The notes beneath the pieces are model-generated. The model was not told the DNA's origin, searched no databases, and saw only the letters and a list, made by a program, of their open reading frames with translations. Shown here in pieces: positions 16,288 to 26,225 of a DNA stretch of 64,000 nucleotides. The translations under genes and the position numbers were made by a program. This DNA comes from Furfurilactobacillus milii (GTDB lineage: Bacteria > Bacillota > Bacilli > Lactobacillales > Lactobacillaceae): assembly GCF_009864005.1 (NCBI RefSeq), contig NZ_WEZQ01000017.1, positions 1 through 64,000 of the forward strand, written 5' to 3'. Each line of letters begins with the position of its first letter. Within the stretch, counting starts at the first letter, position 1.

Positions 16288-18327
16288 TTAAATTTTCAAC
16301 GTTTGCGCATTGATCGCCACGACCACTGTACTGAACCCCATGAGCAACGCACCAACGGCCGGGCTGAGAATTATGCCGACAAATGCTAGAATCCCTGCGG
16401 CCAACGGAATGGCGAAGATGTTATAACCGGCCCCGAACCATAAGTTTTGGACCATCTTCCGTGTTGTGTTGTGCGCTAAATCGAGAAAGTTCAAGATATC
16501 GGACGGATCGCTTCGAACCAGCACGATGTCGGCAGAATCAACGGCAACGTCTGTGCCAGCGCCAATTGCAATGCCAATATCCGCGCGAACCAGACTCGGT
16601 GCATCATTGACACCATCGCCAACCATTGCAACAACTAATCCTTGATCCTGATACTGTTTGACAATACCTTCCTTATCTTCTGGCTTCAGTTCACCATGCA
16701 CGTCCTCGTCAGGAATTCCCAGACGATTGGCAATCAGTCCGGCAACCTGTTTGTTATCACCTGTCAGCATAACTGGACGAATGCCGCGAGCCTTTAAGCC
16801 ATCGATCAAGGCCTTTGAGCTTTCCTTCAATTGATCACCTTGAGCAACCCATACTAACAAACGATTGTCGCTGATCAAGAAACTCACCGTGTTCCCCTGC
16901 AAAGACAGTTCGTTAAATTTGCTCTGATCATAATCGATCTTGTTTTCATTCACAAAGCGTTCGTTCACAATTGCGACATGATGGCCCTGATACTCACCTT
17001 CAATCCCCGTTCCAGGCAAGTTATTGATATTGTCTATAGGGACACTCGCTTTGTGTCGGGTATTGAGTTCTTTAATAATACCAACCGACAGCGGATGTGA
17101 GGAGCCAGCTTCTAGACCACCCATAATAGCCAGAACACTGTCGGCATCGTAGTCTGGTGTGAAGCTTTCAACATCCGAAACTGCGAAGTTGCCTTCTGTT
17201 AGCGTACCTGTTTTATCCATCATCACTACGTTTAGCCGCCTTGCATCCTCTAACGCTTGCCGTTTGCGCGTCAATAATCCGTTCTTAGCCCCAATAGATG
17301 TGGAACGCGCCACAACCAATGGAATAGCGAGACCCAGTGCGTGCGGACAGGCGATAACCAGAATTGTCACCATTCGTTCTAACGCAAAATTAAAGTTCTT
17401 GTTGACGATCCACCAAAGGATAAATGCAGTTATGGCAACGCCAACAGCCACATAGACAAGCCACCCGGCGACACGATCAGCGACACCTTCAGCGTTGGAC
17501 TTTTCTTTTTGCGCATTATTTACCAATTGCATAACTTGGGACAGATATCCTGACTCTCCAGTCCCGGTAACCTTCACTCGGATGACGCCGGCGCCATTTG
17601 TCGAGCCCCCAATAACCTCGTCGCCAACGTCTTTCGCGACGTCACGCGCTTCACCAGTGACCATCGCTTCATTAACCGACGTTTGCCCATCGACAATCGT
17701 GCCATCAGTCGGAATATTCTCGCCAGCCTTAACTAGCACTGTTTGACCAACCTGAACTTCTGACAATGGCACGTCGTTTGTGGTGCCGTCAGTATTCATT
17801 AGTGTTGCATCATTTGGTAACAGTGCGGCCATTTTCTGCAAGGCGTTACCTGCAGACATCACGGCATTCATTTCAATGACGTGCCCCAACAACATAATGT
17901 CAATCAGTGTGGCTAATTCCCAGAAGAAATCCATAACGTTTGTGTCACCGACAAACGTATTCATGATAAACGCATAAATGCTGTAGAAATAGGAAACGGA
18001 AATCCCAATTGCAATCAATGTCATCATTTCCGGATGACGATCCTTTAGTTCAGCACGTGCACCACGAAGGAATGGTGCGCCACCGTAAAAATATATAAAC
18101 GACGCTAGAATTACCAGTAACCATTCTGATCCAGGAAAGGCGAGTCCTGGATAGAAACGATTCAACAATACGGGTGACAAAATTACAACCGGAATTGAGA
18201 CAACTAATGACACCCAAAATTTTTGCGTAATGTTGCCCATATGCATCATCTCACCGCCGTGCTGCATCAGGTCACTGTCATTATTCATATCCATTGACGC
18301 ATGACTATCCTTATTCATATTTTTCAT
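16288..18327 (-). CDS. copB: copper-translocating P1B-type ATPase, CopB type
   Basis: 679 residues. A Met/His-rich N-terminus (MDMNND, HGGEMMHMG) replaces the CxxC metal domains of CopA. The membrane metal motif is CPH (ACPHALGLAIP), typical of CopB-class Cu/Ag exporters. DKTGTLT (phosphorylated Asp), HP and GDGVNDAP are intact. The start at 18327 has GAGAAGG 7 nt upstream; the longer in-frame TTG start has no ribosome binding site. No CopY-type TACANNTGTA box is evident upstream. It is a single gene exporting copper from the cytosol. Confidence 0.93.
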   Translation of the reverse strand: MKNMNKDSHASMDMNNDSDLMQHGGEMMHMGNITQKFWVSLVVSIPVVILSPVLLNRFYPGLAFPGSEWLLVILASFIYFYGGAPFLRGARAELKDRHPEMMTLIAIGISVSYFYSIYAFIMNTFVGDTNVMDFFWELATLIDIMLLGHVIEMNAVMSAGNALQKMAALLPNDATLMNTDGTTNDVPLSEVQVGQTVLVKAGENIPTDGTIVDGQTSVNEAMVTGEARDVAKDVGDEVIGGSTNGAGVIRVKVTGTGESGYLSQVMQLVNNAQKEKSNAEGVADRVAGWLVYVAVGVAITAFILWWIVNKNFNFALERMVTILVIACPHALGLAIPLVVARSTSIGAKNGLLTRKRQALEDARRLNVVMMDKTGTLTEGNFAVSDVESFTPDYDADSVLAIMGGLEAGSSHPLSVGIIKELNTRHKASVPIDNINNLPGTGIEGEYQGHHVAIVNERFVNENKIDYDQSKFNELSLQGNTVSFLISDNRLLVWVAQGDQLKESSKALIDGLKARGIRPVMLTGDNKQVAGLIANRLGIPDEDVHGELKPEDKEGIVKQYQDQGLVVAMVGDGVNDAPSLVRADIGIAIGAGTDVAVDSADIVLVRSDPSDILNFLDLAHNTTRKMVQNLWFGAGYNIFAIPLAAGILAFVGIILSPAVGALLMGFSTVVVAINAQTLKI

Positions 18328-18423
18328 GCGGCTGCCTTCTCTCTTTCGATTCAACCGATCACGTGCTCGTTTAGCACAAAGATTGAGTCTAAAACATTTC
18401 CATGCACCAATTATTTACGCTTA

Positions 18424-18453
18424 ATTATAATCAGTTCGTGATATTTGCGCTAA
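18424..18453 (-). promoter_or_regulatory. copB promoter
   Basis: On the minus strand, -35 TTAGCG (18453-18448), 18-bp spacer and a consensus -10 TATAAT (18429-18424), about 97 bp before the start codon. Confidence 0.55.
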
Positions 18454-18538
18454 CAAAGGTGCCCAGCGAGAAACGGTCATCGTCATTTTTAAACTAACAA
18501 ATCGTAAGTTTTCTGTTTTAATCCCATTCGAGGACATC

Positions 18539-18570
18539 AAAAGGCCAACCCCAATTGCAGAGCCGGCCTC
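18539..18570 (-). terminator. terminator of the sugar acetyltransferase gene
   Basis: On the minus strand, AGGCC...GGCCT closes a loop and is followed by TTT. It lies about 20-50 bp past the stop codon at 18591. The stem is short, so confidence is moderate. Confidence 0.5.
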
Positions 18571-18590
18571 ACCATCGAAATCATTAAATT

Positions 18591-19220
18591 TTAATCATCC
18601 ATCGCTGCACTAAACGGCCGGCCTAAAAACTCGTGCTTGTCTCCGTCATTCACCTGACGTAATACATGGCAAGGATTCCCGACTGCGACAACGTTTGCCG
18701 GCAAATCGCGAGTAACAACGCTACCAGCACCGATAATCGTATTATCACCGACCGTCACACCAGGTAACACAATACTCTGTGCACCTATCCAAACGTTATT
18801 GCCAATGTTAATCGGTAAAGCATATTGCAACGCGGATGGTTTTTTACGTAATTCTGGATCCACGATGTGACCCGCCGTATACAAACCAACATTAGGTGCA
18901 ATTAAAACATCATTACCGATATTAATCACATTAGAGTCTAAAAACGTGCAGCCCATATTTACCTTTAAATTGTCGCCTGCATTTATATTGACGCCATAGT
19001 CACAGTGAAACGGTGAATCGATGTAAAAGTCTTTGCCAATACTCCCAAACAAATGACGAATAATCTGTTCTCGCGATTTCAAATTGGCAGGATCAGTGTC
19101 GTTAAACGACTTCACCTCTCGACGTGTTTGTAACCTAATTCCCAATAACTCATCTGTCTGTCGAAAAGCTTTGCCTGCTAGCATCCTTTTGCCAGCTTCC
19201 GGCCACGTAACTTTTTCCAT
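18591..19220 (-). CDS. sugar O-acetyltransferase (maltose/galactoside acetyltransferase type)
   Basis: 209 residues. An N-terminal maltose-acetyltransferase domain (KVTWPEAGKRMLAGKAFRQTD) is followed by a left-handed beta-helix of hexapeptide repeats (DVLIAPNVGLYTAGH, NVWIGAQSIVLPGVTVGDN, TIIGAGSVVTRDLP). The TAGH His is the usual catalytic base. It acetylates sugars with acetyl-CoA in the cytosol. The start at 19220 matches the family N-terminus and has AGAAGAGAG upstream. A second member lies at 62028; the two are clearly different proteins. Confidence 0.88.
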   Translation of the reverse strand: MEKVTWPEAGKRMLAGKAFRQTDELLGIRLQTRREVKSFNDTDPANLKSREQIIRHLFGSIGKDFYIDSPFHCDYGVNINAGDNLKVNMGCTFLDSNVINIGNDVLIAPNVGLYTAGHIVDPELRKKPSALQYALPINIGNNVWIGAQSIVLPGVTVGDNTIIGAGSVVTRDLPANVVAVGNPCHVLRQVNDGDKHEFLGRPFSAAMDD

Positions 19221-19269
19221 GATCTCTCTTCTTTCACGTTGCATACTTTTCTTTTGACCATTTACGCTT

Positions 19270-19312
19270 AAAGAAAAGGACAATCATTCAGAAATTCACT
19301 GAATCATTGCCC
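19270..19312 (-). terminator. terminator downstream of the ROK remnant
   Basis: On the minus strand, GGGCAATGATTCA pairs with TGAATGATTGTCC around a 9-nt loop, followed by TTTTCTTT. Confidence 0.7.
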
Positions 19313-19366
19313 TCTTATCAATCGAATTTAAAATGACACATTAAAAAAATAAAAATGAATCTAGCC

Positions 19367-20074
19367 TTACACAAACTTTAGAGCATAATCATCCATTTTA
19401 AGAACGCGATGCGTAATAAGGGAACATGCGCCAAGTAATGTTGCATGCTGTGAATCCTTTGCTAGCCGAATGCGGGTGCGATTCCGAGAAATTAGTTGAT
19501 ATTTCTGACGAATTTGTTCAAGCAATGACGGTAATTCGTCAATTAACGGTGAATTAATGAAGATTGCTTCTGGATCAAACTCACTGGCTACGTTGAAAAT
19601 AATCTTGGCAATGGCAGTCGTAAATTCATCCAGAATTTTCTTAATATCATTATCGCCACTACGAAATAGATCCACTAAGTCATCTCGCTGTAAGCTTGGA
19701 TCCTCTTTAACGCCCTGAGCAAAACCAATAATGGCATCTTCAGAGCAGAAATCTTCCACTTTACGAAAATTGTCTAACATCCCTACATTTGCATCCATCA
19801 TAATGCTTCGTCCAATTTCACCGGCCTCACCATTTAAACCGCGATAAAGCTGACTGTCAATAATGATCCCGGCACCAATCCCTTTATGGATGCTGACAGT
19901 GATTGTATTTAGATACAGGCCCGCTTCATTGAAGTCACGCTCGTAAATAGCAGATAAATTAGCCTCGTTTTCCATCATAACAGGCACTTGAAATTCACCA
20001 GTAAGACTTCGAACGATATTTTCATCCTTCATATCGATAAACGGTGCATGCACAACGTGTTCAAAAGTTGTCAC
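19367..20074 (-). pseudogene. 5'-truncated ROK-family regulator
   Basis: 235 residues that match only the C-terminal two thirds of a ROK repressor of the XylR/NagC type: ENEANLSAIYER, then HKGIGAGIIIDSQLYRG and GLNGEAGEIGR. The N-terminal winged-helix DNA-binding domain and the first lobe (about 150 residues) are missing, and no ribosome binding site precedes the apparent start. The break coincides with the 5' end of the divergent galM gene, with the two frames overlapping by 31 bp. A deletion between them is the simplest explanation. The remaining protein could not bind DNA. Confidence 0.8.
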
Positions 20075-21057
20075 TCACAAATAGTCATGGTGTAACTTTG
20101 TCAGTCTTAACACTGGGTACTACTTTATATGAAATCAATGTTCCTGATGCTGAAGACCAGCCACACAATCTGATTTTAAACTACCCACATAGTGAAGACT
20201 ATCTAGCCAATCCATTCTACGTTTGCATGGCAATTGGACGCACGGCGGGTCGAATCTCAAAAGGACAATTTTCAATCAATGGTCGGCCTGTCACAGTACC
20301 AACCAATGAGGGGCACAACAACTTGCACGGAGGGCCTCATGGATTTAATACAGTCATTTGGGATGGCCAATTTGATTACTCCGCCACGACCCCTACCATT
20401 GCCATGCATCATAAGTTCACTTCACAAGACGACGGTTTCCCCGGCGATTCAGATGTTACAATTCATTACGCACTAACGGATGACAACCGTGTCAAAATAA
20501 GCTTCACTGGTCAATCTGATCAATTTACACCGTTCAATCCAACTGTTCACACCTATTTCAATCTTGGTGATCAAAATTCGATTGAAGAACATGTTCTTCA
20601 AATCAACAGTACTCAGCGATTAGTTTTAAACTCTGAAAAGCTCCCAACTGGTGAATTTGAAGATTTAACCAACACGCCTTACGATTTTGAAAAGCCAACA
20701 CCACTTAAGGCGGCAATCAATGGTCTTCAGTCAATCCCTGAACGTGGACTAGATGATGTCTACAAAGTAGAACCAACGCGTAATGACCAAGTCATTGCGA
20801 CATTGACAGATCCTAAAACCCACCGATCAGTAACTCTTCATTCAGCAAGGAACGGACTGGTTGTCTTTACTGCCAATAGTTTTACTCATGAAAACGTGAA
20901 CTTCAAACGAACAGGCGGGTATGGCAGTCCTTATCTTGGCGTTGCTCTGGAGGCTCAGGCACTGCCAGACAGCATGAACCACCCACAGTTTGGCGATGTG
21001 ATGCTGACGCCCGGAAAACCGCAGACGCACGAAATCACTTATCAATTATCTTTCTAA
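20044..21057 (+). CDS. galM: galactose mutarotase (aldose 1-epimerase), 5' end altered
   Basis: 337 residues. NSHGVTLSVLTLGTTLYEINVP is the usual N-terminal region (starting near residue 13). RTAGRISKGQF, HGGPHGFN (His base) and NPTVHTYFNL (His) are active-site regions, and the catalytic Glu lies in GVALEAQALPD. The enzyme interconverts alpha and beta aldohexoses. The ATG at 20044 lies inside the truncated ROK gene and has no recognisable ribosome binding site, so the native start and promoter were probably lost in the same deletion. Whether it is expressed is uncertain. Confidence 0.85.
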   Translation: MHAQRVQKLSLTNSHGVTLSVLTLGTTLYEINVPDAEDQPHNLILNYPHSEDYLANPFYVCMAIGRTAGRISKGQFSINGRPVTVPTNEGHNNLHGGPHGFNTVIWDGQFDYSATTPTIAMHHKFTSQDDGFPGDSDVTIHYALTDDNRVKISFTGQSDQFTPFNPTVHTYFNLGDQNSIEEHVLQINSTQRLVLNSEKLPTGEFEDLTNTPYDFEKPTPLKAAINGLQSIPERGLDDVYKVEPTRNDQVIATLTDPKTHRSVTLHSARNGLVVFTANSFTHENVNFKRTGGYGSPYLGVALEAQALPDSMNHPQFGDVMLTPGKPQTHEITYQLSF

Positions 21058-21094
21058 GATTAGCGTTTTAATCAATTTAAATCATCAGAATACA

Positions 21095-21141
21095 AAACGC
21101 ACACCGAGCATCCTATTACAGGAAAAATTCGGTGTGCGTTT
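21095..21141. terminator. terminator after galM
   Basis: 13-bp perfect stem AAACGCACACCGA / TCGGTGTGCGTTT. It is located between the convergent galM and the gene at 21178. Confidence 0.85.
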
Positions 21142-21177
21142 CTTCATCCACATTCAATTTATTTATCGAAAAATTGA

Positions 21178-21738
21178 TTAGTCAATCGCTTCGATTTTGC
21201 CAACCGCAATTGGCAAAGTTACATGCGCATCATAGGGTCCAACAACGCCGGCCACTGTCTCAGGCAAGACCAGGCTTTCAGGAACACCATGAACATAAAC
21301 AACCCGCTTGTCTAGCTGTAAATCAGTCGTTCCAAACGCCGATTTAAACTGCTGTTGCAATTCGTCAAGCGGAACCGTCTTTTCGTAAACGAAATGACCC
21401 TCACCATCTGATACGGGATATGTATCGTTTGGAATTGCCATCTTTTCCGGTGCAGCATCAAACGGCACCATTGTTGTCCCAGATACTGGTTCCGTCTCAG
21501 GTAAGTCTACAAAGCCATCACCATTGGCATCCTGTGCCGCTGTCGCAATGGTTGCTTCCTTGCCCTCTGGAAAACCGTGGAAATGTTCCCAATGCTGTGT
21601 ATTTGCGGGTGTATCAAACATTTCAATTTTGATTGTCAATGTGCTTTCATCCTCAGTAAATTGAGCAGTTCCATGAGGATTGGAACCTATCTTTTCCGCG
21701 TTTAATGACACAATTTTTGCTTCATAATGTTTTGACAT
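21178..21738 (-). CDS. uncharacterised soluble protein with EF-hand-like loop
   Basis: 186 residues, no signal peptide. A His-rich segment HWEHFHGF (about residues 49-56) and an EF-hand-like loop D-A-N-G-D-G-F-V-D-L-P-E (about 69-80) stand out. A second VYVHGVPES stretch and alternating hydrophobic strands suggest a beta-sandwich, loosely like CHRD or Cu/Zn superoxide dismutase-like folds, but I would not assign either. GGAGGA precedes the ATG. Metal binding is plausible from the His cluster; function unknown. Confidence 0.65.
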   Translation of the reverse strand: MSKHYEAKIVSLNAEKIGSNPHGTAQFTEDESTLTIKIEMFDTPANTQHWEHFHGFPEGKEATIATAAQDANGDGFVDLPETEPVSGTTMVPFDAAPEKMAIPNDTYPVSDGEGHFVYEKTVPLDELQQQFKSAFGTTDLQLDKRVVYVHGVPESLVLPETVAGVVGPYDAHVTLPIAVGKIEAID

Positions 21739-21936
21739 ATTTATCCGTCCTCCGATAATAATTATGGTTTGCTAGAACACCCTTATTATTAAAATAATTT
21801 GTGCATAATTAAATTGATCCATATCAAGAAAAACGGCTTTTATAAAAAAATGTATCTGCCAATTTTTAGAAACTGGCAGATACATTTTTTATTAGATTAA
21901 TAACTTCTTCAAATAAACATTTCAACCGGGCGCAGG

Positions 21937-23367
21937 TTAATCTTTTTTTTCATAAGGTTCATGCTTGTACTCACCAGGTTCGGGCGTTGCCTTTCCTGTC
22001 CAACGACGGACGAAGAACAGTAGACTAAGCAAGCCCAGAACACCAAACCCAATGCTGACTGAAATGCGAGTATCTGGATTGATGAACATAAAAATTACCA
22101 CTAAGATCAGAGCGAAAATCGTAAAGTAGTTAGAATATGGATACCATGGCATTTTAAACGGATGTGTTTTCATCACATCAGGATTTGCGTGACGGAATCT
22201 TAGCTCCGATAATAAAATAACAAACCACGGTACCATCCCTGGTAACACACCTGAGCTATAAACCAAAACGAAGATATTAGCCGTCGCATGATTTACAACG
22301 GACAATAACGTATTCAAAATCAGGCCAATCAAAATACCAGCGGAAATGCACAGGGTTGCGCGTAATGGCACCTGACGACGTGATAGTTTGCCCAGACCGC
22401 GATACGTTTCACCGTCTCGAGCAAGTTTGTACAACATTCGACTGGAACTGTAAATCCCTGAGTTGGCACCGGACATCGCCGCCGTCAGCACAACAAAGTT
22501 AATAATTCCGGCTGCCCCAGCAATCCCCACCTTAGAGAACGTTTCAACAAACGGTGATCCCAATGCAGCCAAGTGATTCCACGGATAAATCGTCACGATA
22601 ACAAAGATTGCGCCGATATAGAAAATCAGGATCCGCCAAACAATTGATTTAACAGAAGATACGATGGCTTTTTGCGGATCGGCGGCCTCCCCAGCAGTAA
22701 TCCCCAGCACTTCAATACCTTGATATGAACCAATTATCACGGACATGGCGAAAATGAAGCCGCGAATACCACCAGTAAAGAATCCCCCGTGAGACCATAG
22801 ATTACTTAGTCCTAATGGATGCCAATGATTGCCCAAACCAGCGAAGATGACCAACACACCCAAAACAATCATCAAAACAATCGTGACCACTTTAATCATT
22901 GCAAAGTAAAATTCCAGTGTGCCATACGCACGGGCCGATGCTAAGTTTGCAAACGTCAAAAGAACGATCACAACTACCCCAGCAATCCAATCCGGCAGGT
23001 TCGGCCACCAGTAATGCAAGTATTGACCGACCGCAATCACTTCACTAATCCCGACGACTATGTACTGAAAGACATTGCTCCACTTGGTCAAATAGCCTGC
23101 CAATGGGTGAATATAATTCGTCGCATAATCGGCAAACGATCCAGTCGTGGGATTCACATATATCATTTCACCTAATGCTCGCATGACCAAATATAGTAGC
23201 AAGCCAACGAATGCATACGCAAAGACAACGGATGGCCCCGTCCATTTAATTGTTGACGTTGATCCTAAAAATAGCCCAACTCCGATGGTTCCCCCAAGGG
23301 CAATCATCTGCATTTGATTCGACGATAACGATCGTTTTAACTCACTTTTTGGCTCTGACTCACTCAT
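21937..23367 (-). CDS. APC-family amino acid permease, probably for threonine
   Basis: 476 residues, 12 membrane helices. The N-terminus (LKRSLSSNQMQMIALGGTIG) and GEMIYVNPTTGSFADYA are typical of the amino-acid transporter branch of APC proton symporters. GGAGGAG before the ATG at 23367 sets the start. The substrate is suggested by regulation: a 31-codon leader peptide with 8 Thr codons in a 10-codon stretch and an attenuator sit directly upstream. Family members also carry other neutral amino acids, so threonine is an inference. Confidence 0.88.
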   Translation of the reverse strand: MSESEPKSELKRSLSSNQMQMIALGGTIGVGLFLGSTSTIKWTGPSVVFAYAFVGLLLYLVMRALGEMIYVNPTTGSFADYATNYIHPLAGYLTKWSNVFQYIVVGISEVIAVGQYLHYWWPNLPDWIAGVVVIVLLTFANLASARAYGTLEFYFAMIKVVTIVLMIVLGVLVIFAGLGNHWHPLGLSNLWSHGGFFTGGIRGFIFAMSVIIGSYQGIEVLGITAGEAADPQKAIVSSVKSIVWRILIFYIGAIFVIVTIYPWNHLAALGSPFVETFSKVGIAGAAGIINFVVLTAAMSGANSGIYSSSRMLYKLARDGETYRGLGKLSRRQVPLRATLCISAGILIGLILNTLLSVVNHATANIFVLVYSSGVLPGMVPWFVILLSELRFRHANPDVMKTHPFKMPWYPYSNYFTIFALILVVIFMFINPDTRISVSIGFGVLGLLSLLFFVRRWTGKATPEPGEYKHEPYEKKD

Positions 23368-23421
23368 ATGAATCTCCTCCTGATTTGGTCGAACTTTTAC
23401 TGGGTCGCCGCACCACTCTAA

Positions 23422-23508
23422 TAAAAAAGGCCAGCCGCGATGTCCTTTGACAGACACCTTGGCTGGCCACTTTTGCGATAATCAACAACTACCACAAAAG
23501 CCCCAGCC
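23422..23508 (-). promoter_or_regulatory. transcription attenuator of the amino acid permease
   Basis: On the minus strand the terminator is GGCCAGCC (23468-23461) paired with GGCTGGCC (23436-23429), with an inner GGTGTC/GACATC stem and then TTTTTTATT. A competing antiterminator pairs GGCTGG..CTTTTG (23508-23495, inside the leader peptide end) with CAAAAG..CCAGCC (23475-23461). A third hairpin pairs CAACTACCACAA (23538-23527, Thr codons) with TTGTGGTAGTTG (23497-23486). This is the classical set of alternative stems of leader-peptide attenuation. Confidence 0.82.
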
Positions 23509-23584
23509 ACGTCATTGTGGTTGAGGTTGTGGTAGTTGTGCTGAGGCTGGCGCCATTAACTTGATCTAAGTTTAAATATTTCAT
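23489..23584 (-). CDS. threonine-rich leader peptide
   Basis: 31-codon ORF with GAGGAGG 7 nt before the ATG at 23584. The peptide starts MKYLNLDQVNGASLS, continues TTTTTSTTMT, and ends WLGLLW before TAG. Codons 16-25 contain eight Thr codons using all four Thr triplets. The stop codon lies inside the RNA segment that forms the antiterminator. A stalled ribosome at the Thr run would leave that segment free and prevent termination; a ribosome at the stop codon would cover it. The peptide itself probably has no other function. Confidence 0.85.
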   Translation of the reverse strand: MKYLNLDQVNGASLSTTTTTSTTMTWLGLLW

Positions 23585-23619
23585 TCTGACGCCTCCTCAT
23601 CGTTTTTTCCTTGAACTGT

Positions 23620-23648
23620 AAGTTACCACTCATAACTAAACATTGCAA
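23620..23648 (-). promoter_or_regulatory. promoter of the leader peptide/permease transcript
   Basis: On the minus strand, -35 TTGCAA (23648-23643), 17-bp spacer, -10 TAACTT (23625-23620), about 35 bp before the leader start codon. Confidence 0.5.
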
Positions 23649-23729
23649 CTGAAAATTCTTAACGACCAGTACCAAACCATCGTTTAACCACTGGAAAAAA
23701 TAAGTATACTTTCGTTCAGTCCCATGTGT

Positions 23730-24314
23730 TTAAGCTGATAACTGCCGACTTCGATGACGGTTGGAAATAATCTGGATGATCACTGTCACAATCGGCGTCA
23801 ACATGCCAATCTCTGGAATCACAAAGATTAGTGCAGTCGCCAAAACTGTCCAAACGATATTACTCGTCAACATCACGCTACCAGCCTGCCGTTTGATAAA
23901 TTCTTTCATTTCCGGCACGTCTTGGTTCTCACGAATAATGAGAAACGACATTAACTGGGCCGAAAGTAGCCACAACAGCGCAACCATTAAGTAGACGAGC
24001 TCTGCACCCCAGTAACTTGGAAAACGGCCAACGAACGCCGTGGTCACTGGTAGAAAAGAGAGTACGAATAACCACACACAAACGCCAATGAAACCACCAA
24101 GTTTGACCCGTTTAATTGCTAAAAACATCCCGTGCTGCACATACCAACTGAACATGACCAAAATGAACGTCATCAAGTATGAAAACGCCATCCGCCACTC
24201 ACCGAAAAACATTTTTAAACTTGGCTCATCTGGCACCTTAATTTCCAAGATCAGTACCGTTAATACAATCGCAATAATGGCATCAATAAATGCTTCAACC
24301 CGACTTTTGTTCAT
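23730..24314 (-). CDS. TMEM175-family potassium channel-like protein
   Basis: 194 residues, about six membrane helices. The first helix begins R-V-E-A-F-I-D-A-I-I-A-I, the bacterial variant of the RxxxFSD motif that lines the TMEM175 pore. Bacterial members form tetrameric K+-permeable channels. The start at 24314 has GGGGGGTGA upstream. It sits alone between the permease leader and butA. Confidence 0.82.
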   Translation of the reverse strand: MNKSRVEAFIDAIIAIVLTVLILEIKVPDEPSLKMFFGEWRMAFSYLMTFILVMFSWYVQHGMFLAIKRVKLGGFIGVCVWLFVLSFLPVTTAFVGRFPSYWGAELVYLMVALLWLLSAQLMSFLIIRENQDVPEMKEFIKRQAGSVMLTSNIVWTVLATALIFVIPEIGMLTPIVTVIIQIISNRHRSRQLSA

Positions 24315-24525
24315 ATGATCACCCCCCAAGATAAGTTAATCATAAGCGTTTTACACGAGTTAAACACGAATAAAAACGCAGACATCACTAATTTCTTTTC
24401 AGTAATTGTCTACAATCACACAAAAAACCACAGCTGATTTTAGTTACATTTTCAAAGCACACTAAGGTGAATTTCCGCGTCTATTATCGGTTTGTTCGCA
24501 AACGTCACACCATCGATGCAATTGT

Positions 24526-24554
24526 TTGCTTTTCCCGACTTTATTAAGTATTCT
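24526..24554 (+). promoter_or_regulatory. butA promoter
   Basis: -35 TTGCTT (24526-24531), 17-bp spacer, -10 TATTCT (24549-24554), about 32 bp before the start codon. Confidence 0.45.
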
Positions 24555-24574
24555 GCCTGTGTAACATACTTTAA

Positions 24575-25360
<786 letters not shown>

Positions 25361-25370
25361 AAGACAATAT

Positions 25371-25425
25371 AAAGGCTCAGGGATTATTGACTGGTGTTAA
25401 CCAGTGATAATCTCTGAGCCTTTTA
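25371..25425. terminator. terminator after butA
   Basis: AAAGGCTCAG.GATTAT pairs with ATAATC.CTGAGCCTTT, with an inner ACTGG/CCAGT stem, followed by TTAATTAATT. It also lies downstream of the convergent ABC permease gene. Confidence 0.85.
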
Positions 25426-25442
25426 ATTAATTCTATTTCAGC

Positions 25443-26213
25443 TTAAACATTACGCTTCCGGAATAGCAGTAACCCAATGAGCAGGAATAATGCAATATAT
25501 CCGACATTGCCCCAAAATAACTGTACATCTGACAAGCGTGTCAGTTTGGACAGACTCGGTTCGAGAACCTGTGAACCGTAGTTTAAAAAGTTGATGGGAT
25601 TCCACTTCAGCCATTCGTGACTATGAATCAAAATAAACATCACGCTACTTACAATGTTTAAAACAAAGTACCCCAAAATACCAACAGAAATGGCAACGGC
25701 CGAACTCTTAAACAATGTGGCTAACAAAAATACCAAACTAATCAGAAGCCATAACGTTAACAATCCTGCCCCAAGATTAGCCAACCAATCCTGCCAAATA
25801 TCATTGTTATAACCAGTACCCGTCAATGAAAACTTATCATTCACAAAAACGAATTTGGCAATCAAGGCTAATACAGCAGTCATGACATACAAGTACAGTG
25901 AGTAAGTTAAAATGACAAGCCATTTGCTAACTAGAATCATGCTTCGCGAATAACGCTGTGATACAACTGTTTTAATAGTGCCATACTGAAATTCCATCGT
26001 AACAATCGAGGCAGCAGCCGCGATTAAGAAAAACATGATAAACGTTGTCGAGGCAAAATTAGTTGTAAACAAACCTGATGCTGAGAAATACTTCGGTTGC
26101 AACCGACTAGTCAGCGCAAACCCGAAAACAATCAGCGCCAGTACAATGGAAATCCATAAGGTACTCTTCTTTTTCAATAATTTAAACGATTCCTGTTTAT
26201 ATAACGTCCACAT
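25443..26213 (-). CDS. ABC-2 type transporter permease
   Basis: 256 residues with six predicted membrane helices and the N-terminal pattern of short ABC-2 permeases (YKQESFKLLKKKSTLWISIV). It forms the membrane part of the exporter whose ATPase is encoded 12 bp upstream. GGAGG precedes the ATG. The pair resembles bacitracin/lantibiotic-immunity type exporters, but the substrate is not evident. Confidence 0.85.
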   Translation of the reverse strand: MWTLYKQESFKLLKKKSTLWISIVLALIVFGFALTSRLQPKYFSASGLFTTNFASTTFIMFFLIAAAASIVTMEFQYGTIKTVVSQRYSRSMILVSKWLVILTYSLYLYVMTAVLALIAKFVFVNDKFSLTGTGYNNDIWQDWLANLGAGLLTLWLLISLVFLLATLFKSSAVAISVGILGYFVLNIVSSVMFILIHSHEWLKWNPINFLNYGSQVLEPSLSKLTRLSDVQLFWGNVGYIALFLLIGLLLFRKRNV

Positions 26214-26225
26214 ACTACCGCCTCC

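Noticed and set aside
16288-18590. CopY cop box upstream of copB
   Set aside because: No TACANNTGTA motif is found between 18330 and 18590.
23368-23600. T-box leader for the amino acid permease
   Set aside because: No T-box AGGGTGGnACCGCG-like bulge is visible; the Thr-rich ORF and alternative stems explain the region better.
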